From: an uncultured Pseudomonadota bacterium | GTDB lineage: Bacteria > Pseudomonadota > Gammaproteobacteria > Burkholderiales > Burkholderiaceae_C | Direction of reading: 5' to 3' | DNA: 6,848 bases | Assembly: GCA_900320815.1 (NCBI GenBank) | Contig: ONTY01000068.1 | Location: 1 to 6,848, forward strand | In this document: positions 6,401 to 6,848 of the stretch, one piece after another | Position numbering within the stretch: the stretch's first letter is position 1 | Layout of the letters: each line of letters begins with the position of its first letter | The notes under the pieces: generated by a model | Databases searched by the model: none | Told to the model about the DNA's origin: nothing | The model's input: only the letters and a program-made list of their open reading frames with translations | Translations under genes and position numbers: made by a program

Positions 6401-6848
6401 CGAGCACGCAGCGACCAGCACCGGTGAAGCAGGCAAAGCGGGCGCATGGAGCGCCAGCCAGCTCGCGCGTGTGCAGCAGCGTTTTACTTTGAGCGACGCG
6501 CAACTCGAACGCGCCCACAGCACCGCCAGCCGCATCCTGCACGGCGCCGGCGCTTGGGGCTGGGACGCCGCGCAACTCGAACAAGCCTTTGACGAAATTG
6601 AACTCACCCACGGCGGCCACATGCTGCGCATCGACCGCCTTGTGCAGCGCAAAGACGGCGCCTGGTGGGTGCTGGACTACAAAAGCGCCCACCACCCGGA
6701 AAAGCGCCCCGGTTTGGCCGCCCAACTCGCGCGCTATCGCGCCGCCGTGCAAACCATCTACCCAGGCGCTGCTGTGCACGCCGCCTTCTTGACAGGCGAC
6801 GGCAGCGTGGTGGAAGTCCACGAGGGCGACTGCTGCATCATCGAGCCC
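3426..6848 (+). CDS. addA: AddA/RecB-type UvrD-family helicase-nuclease, cut by the right edge of the window
   Basis: One open frame of 1141 codons runs to the last base with no stop. It encodes a superfamily 1A helicase fused to a RecB-type nuclease, the class that resects double-strand breaks for RecA recombination. Helicase motifs in order: Walker A AGAGKT with K45; Ia ITFT (69-72); TFHSW (138-142); II IDEFQDT with D406-E407; III GDAKQSIYRFR (439-449); V VHGAKGLE (815-822); VI EELNILYVAATRA (885-897). The nuclease domain has GQAMH with H989, IDRL with D1070, LDYKS with D1084 and K1086, and QxxxY with Q1100 and Y1104, so catalysis looks intact. Family length is about 1100-1200, so little is missing at the C-terminus. 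AddA normally works with AddB, but no addB lies upstream; a terminator and tRNA precede the gene. Residues 666-691 are encoded by an odd AT-rich segment. A RecB-like or stand-alone role is the alternative. Confidence 0.92.
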   Translation, partial: MTENTATPAPSYECDGQPCTRAAFYAAACQPQRSVAVSACAGAGKTWMLVSRIVRALLAGTRPEHILAITFTRRAAAEMRERLYQWLEGWARAPDDATLAAELTARGMTADEAQAAAPALRALYAQLLESGREVQICTFHSWFISLLRGAPLGVVEALGLPASYELIEEDAAAIAALWQPWLRRVVGDEALRADYCALVAAHGAATTRAALEGALARRAEFVLADEAGVVDAAVPDFQEVFPHLAGVDKPSDWLLVRPAGRAMLQEAAQALGQGTPAVQKQGVALAAALAAADWAGVHAALFTQKGEPRKFTDKLQGLAAVHAAQDEVLHLRGAERQRAAHLYHGRITRLLRSMLSEYGRLKRRRGWIDMADVELAAHRLLGSGGQQLSAAVLERIDQCVRHLLIDEFQDTNPLQWQALRAWLESYGGDATRPVLFIVGDAKQSIYRFRRAEPKVFDAAQQFVTDTFAGSVLACQHTRRNARAVLGAVNGAMLAAQAAQEFSGYVAHTGESKEQGAVYKLPLLPRPPKKEVDDADELPPWRDSLEQPCQQAEETLLALECRQAARWIAAHIAAGTPFTDLMVLARKHESLGVLQAELRRLDIASEHTQKQHLAEQPAVLDVLALVDALLSPGHNLALAQALKSPLIGWDDGALMALARHAATSGHDSYTQQQDAPLPANVQGNEEILKEEKAPAHRRLPWLYALKTAPIEGAAALHARLMRWQHWLLHLPPHDALQAIFSEKNASGLDALERFAAAAPTSERLASCAQLHALLALALAAQGGRHLSAWHWLREARRASPPAPSVPASSAVRLLTVHGAKGLEARHVLLLSAHAQPKNSDGEPAALLDWPADSRSPATLAFTAGARHLAPSLQPLWAQEQATAAREELNILYVAATRAAHSLTLSAIQSIAPRTQGTWWERLAPYATELPVPEEEEDTPAPDAQSQRGGGASFDLQRMPAINVPTAPEAPQEASKKEADSADSRIGQAMHWLLEHAATSTGEAGKAGAWSASQLARVQQRFTLSDAQLERAHSTASRILHGAGAWGWDAAQLEQAFDEIELTHGGHMLRIDRLVQRKDGAWWVLDYKSAHHPEKRPGLAAQLARYRAAVQTIYPGAAVHAAFLTGDGSVVEVHEGDCCIIEP
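5421..5500 (+). repeat. AT-rich in-frame segment inside addA, possible copy of a dispersed repeat
   Basis: This 80-base block has only 32 G/C (40%) inside a GC-rich gene and encodes a hydrophilic, Gln/Glu/Lys-rich stretch (residues 666-691) between LKSPLIGW and PWLYALK. Bases 5450-5491 align without gaps to intergenic 77-118 with 30 of 42 identities. Shared words sit at identical spacing: TATAC, ATTGCCGGC, GGCAATG and GATACT. ATTGCC (5450-5455) and GGCAAT (5469-5474) keep a 6-bp stem. The reading frame is preserved. Repeat origin is inferred; a rapidly drifting linker is the alternative. Confidence 0.45.

Noticed and set aside
5401..6492. Open frame of 363 codons on the plus strand, suggesting a frameshift in the helicase
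   Set aside because: Reading the 3426 frame codon by codon through this region shows no stop and intact motifs V and VI. The other frame gives a low-complexity Pro/Ser/Arg-rich translation typical of a shadow.
5424..6821. Long open frame of 465 codons on the minus strand
   Set aside because: It lies wholly antisense to the helicase gene, whose motifs are intact across the same bases. GC-rich codon bias leaves such antisense frames open, and its translation shows no recognisable domain.

Overview
The window looks like chromosomal housekeeping DNA from a GC-rich betaproteobacterium, most likely Burkholderiales and probably Comamonadaceae. This rests on protein family resemblance, on the darP/pmbA divergent pair, and on GC-rich genes separated by short AT-rich spacers. 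No phage, plasmid, IS element or CRISPR signature is visible.

Layout. Bases 1-133 are an AT-rich, gene-free end with two hairpins. darP (yjgA), a ribosome assembly factor, runs leftward from 664 to 134. It is divergent from pmbA (tldE), which ends at 2094. The 26-bp gap between them is almost filled by a perfect 9-bp inverted repeat. After a 158-bp spacer with inverted repeats comes pgsA (2253-2828), encoding phosphatidylglycerophosphate synthase. Next is an HU-family nucleoid protein gene (2926-3201) with a perfect 12-bp tandem duplication just before its start. A tRNA-Val(UAC) gene with encoded CCA (3219-3294) and a strong intrinsic terminator (3309-3335) follow closely.

From 3426 to the right edge runs one uninterrupted frame of 1141 codons. 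It encodes an AddA/RecB-type helicase-nuclease with all superfamily 1 helicase motifs and a C-terminal nuclease domain. I read it codon by codon and found no stop or frameshift. It is cut by the window edge, probably only shortly before its natural end.

The genes serve separate core jobs: ribosome assembly, peptide and protein processing, phospholipid synthesis, nucleoid structure, tRNA supply and double-strand-break repair. HU and tRNA-Val probably share a transcript. The rest are likely separate units.

I see no new multi-gene system. The most unusual signal is an AT-rich, in-frame segment inside the helicase gene (about 5421-5500). It shares a spaced set of words and a hairpin scaffold, at identical spacing, with the intergenic stretch 54-118. 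This suggests a small dispersed repeat that has entered a coding sequence. The regulatory palindromes and the HU leader duplication are the other points worth checking.
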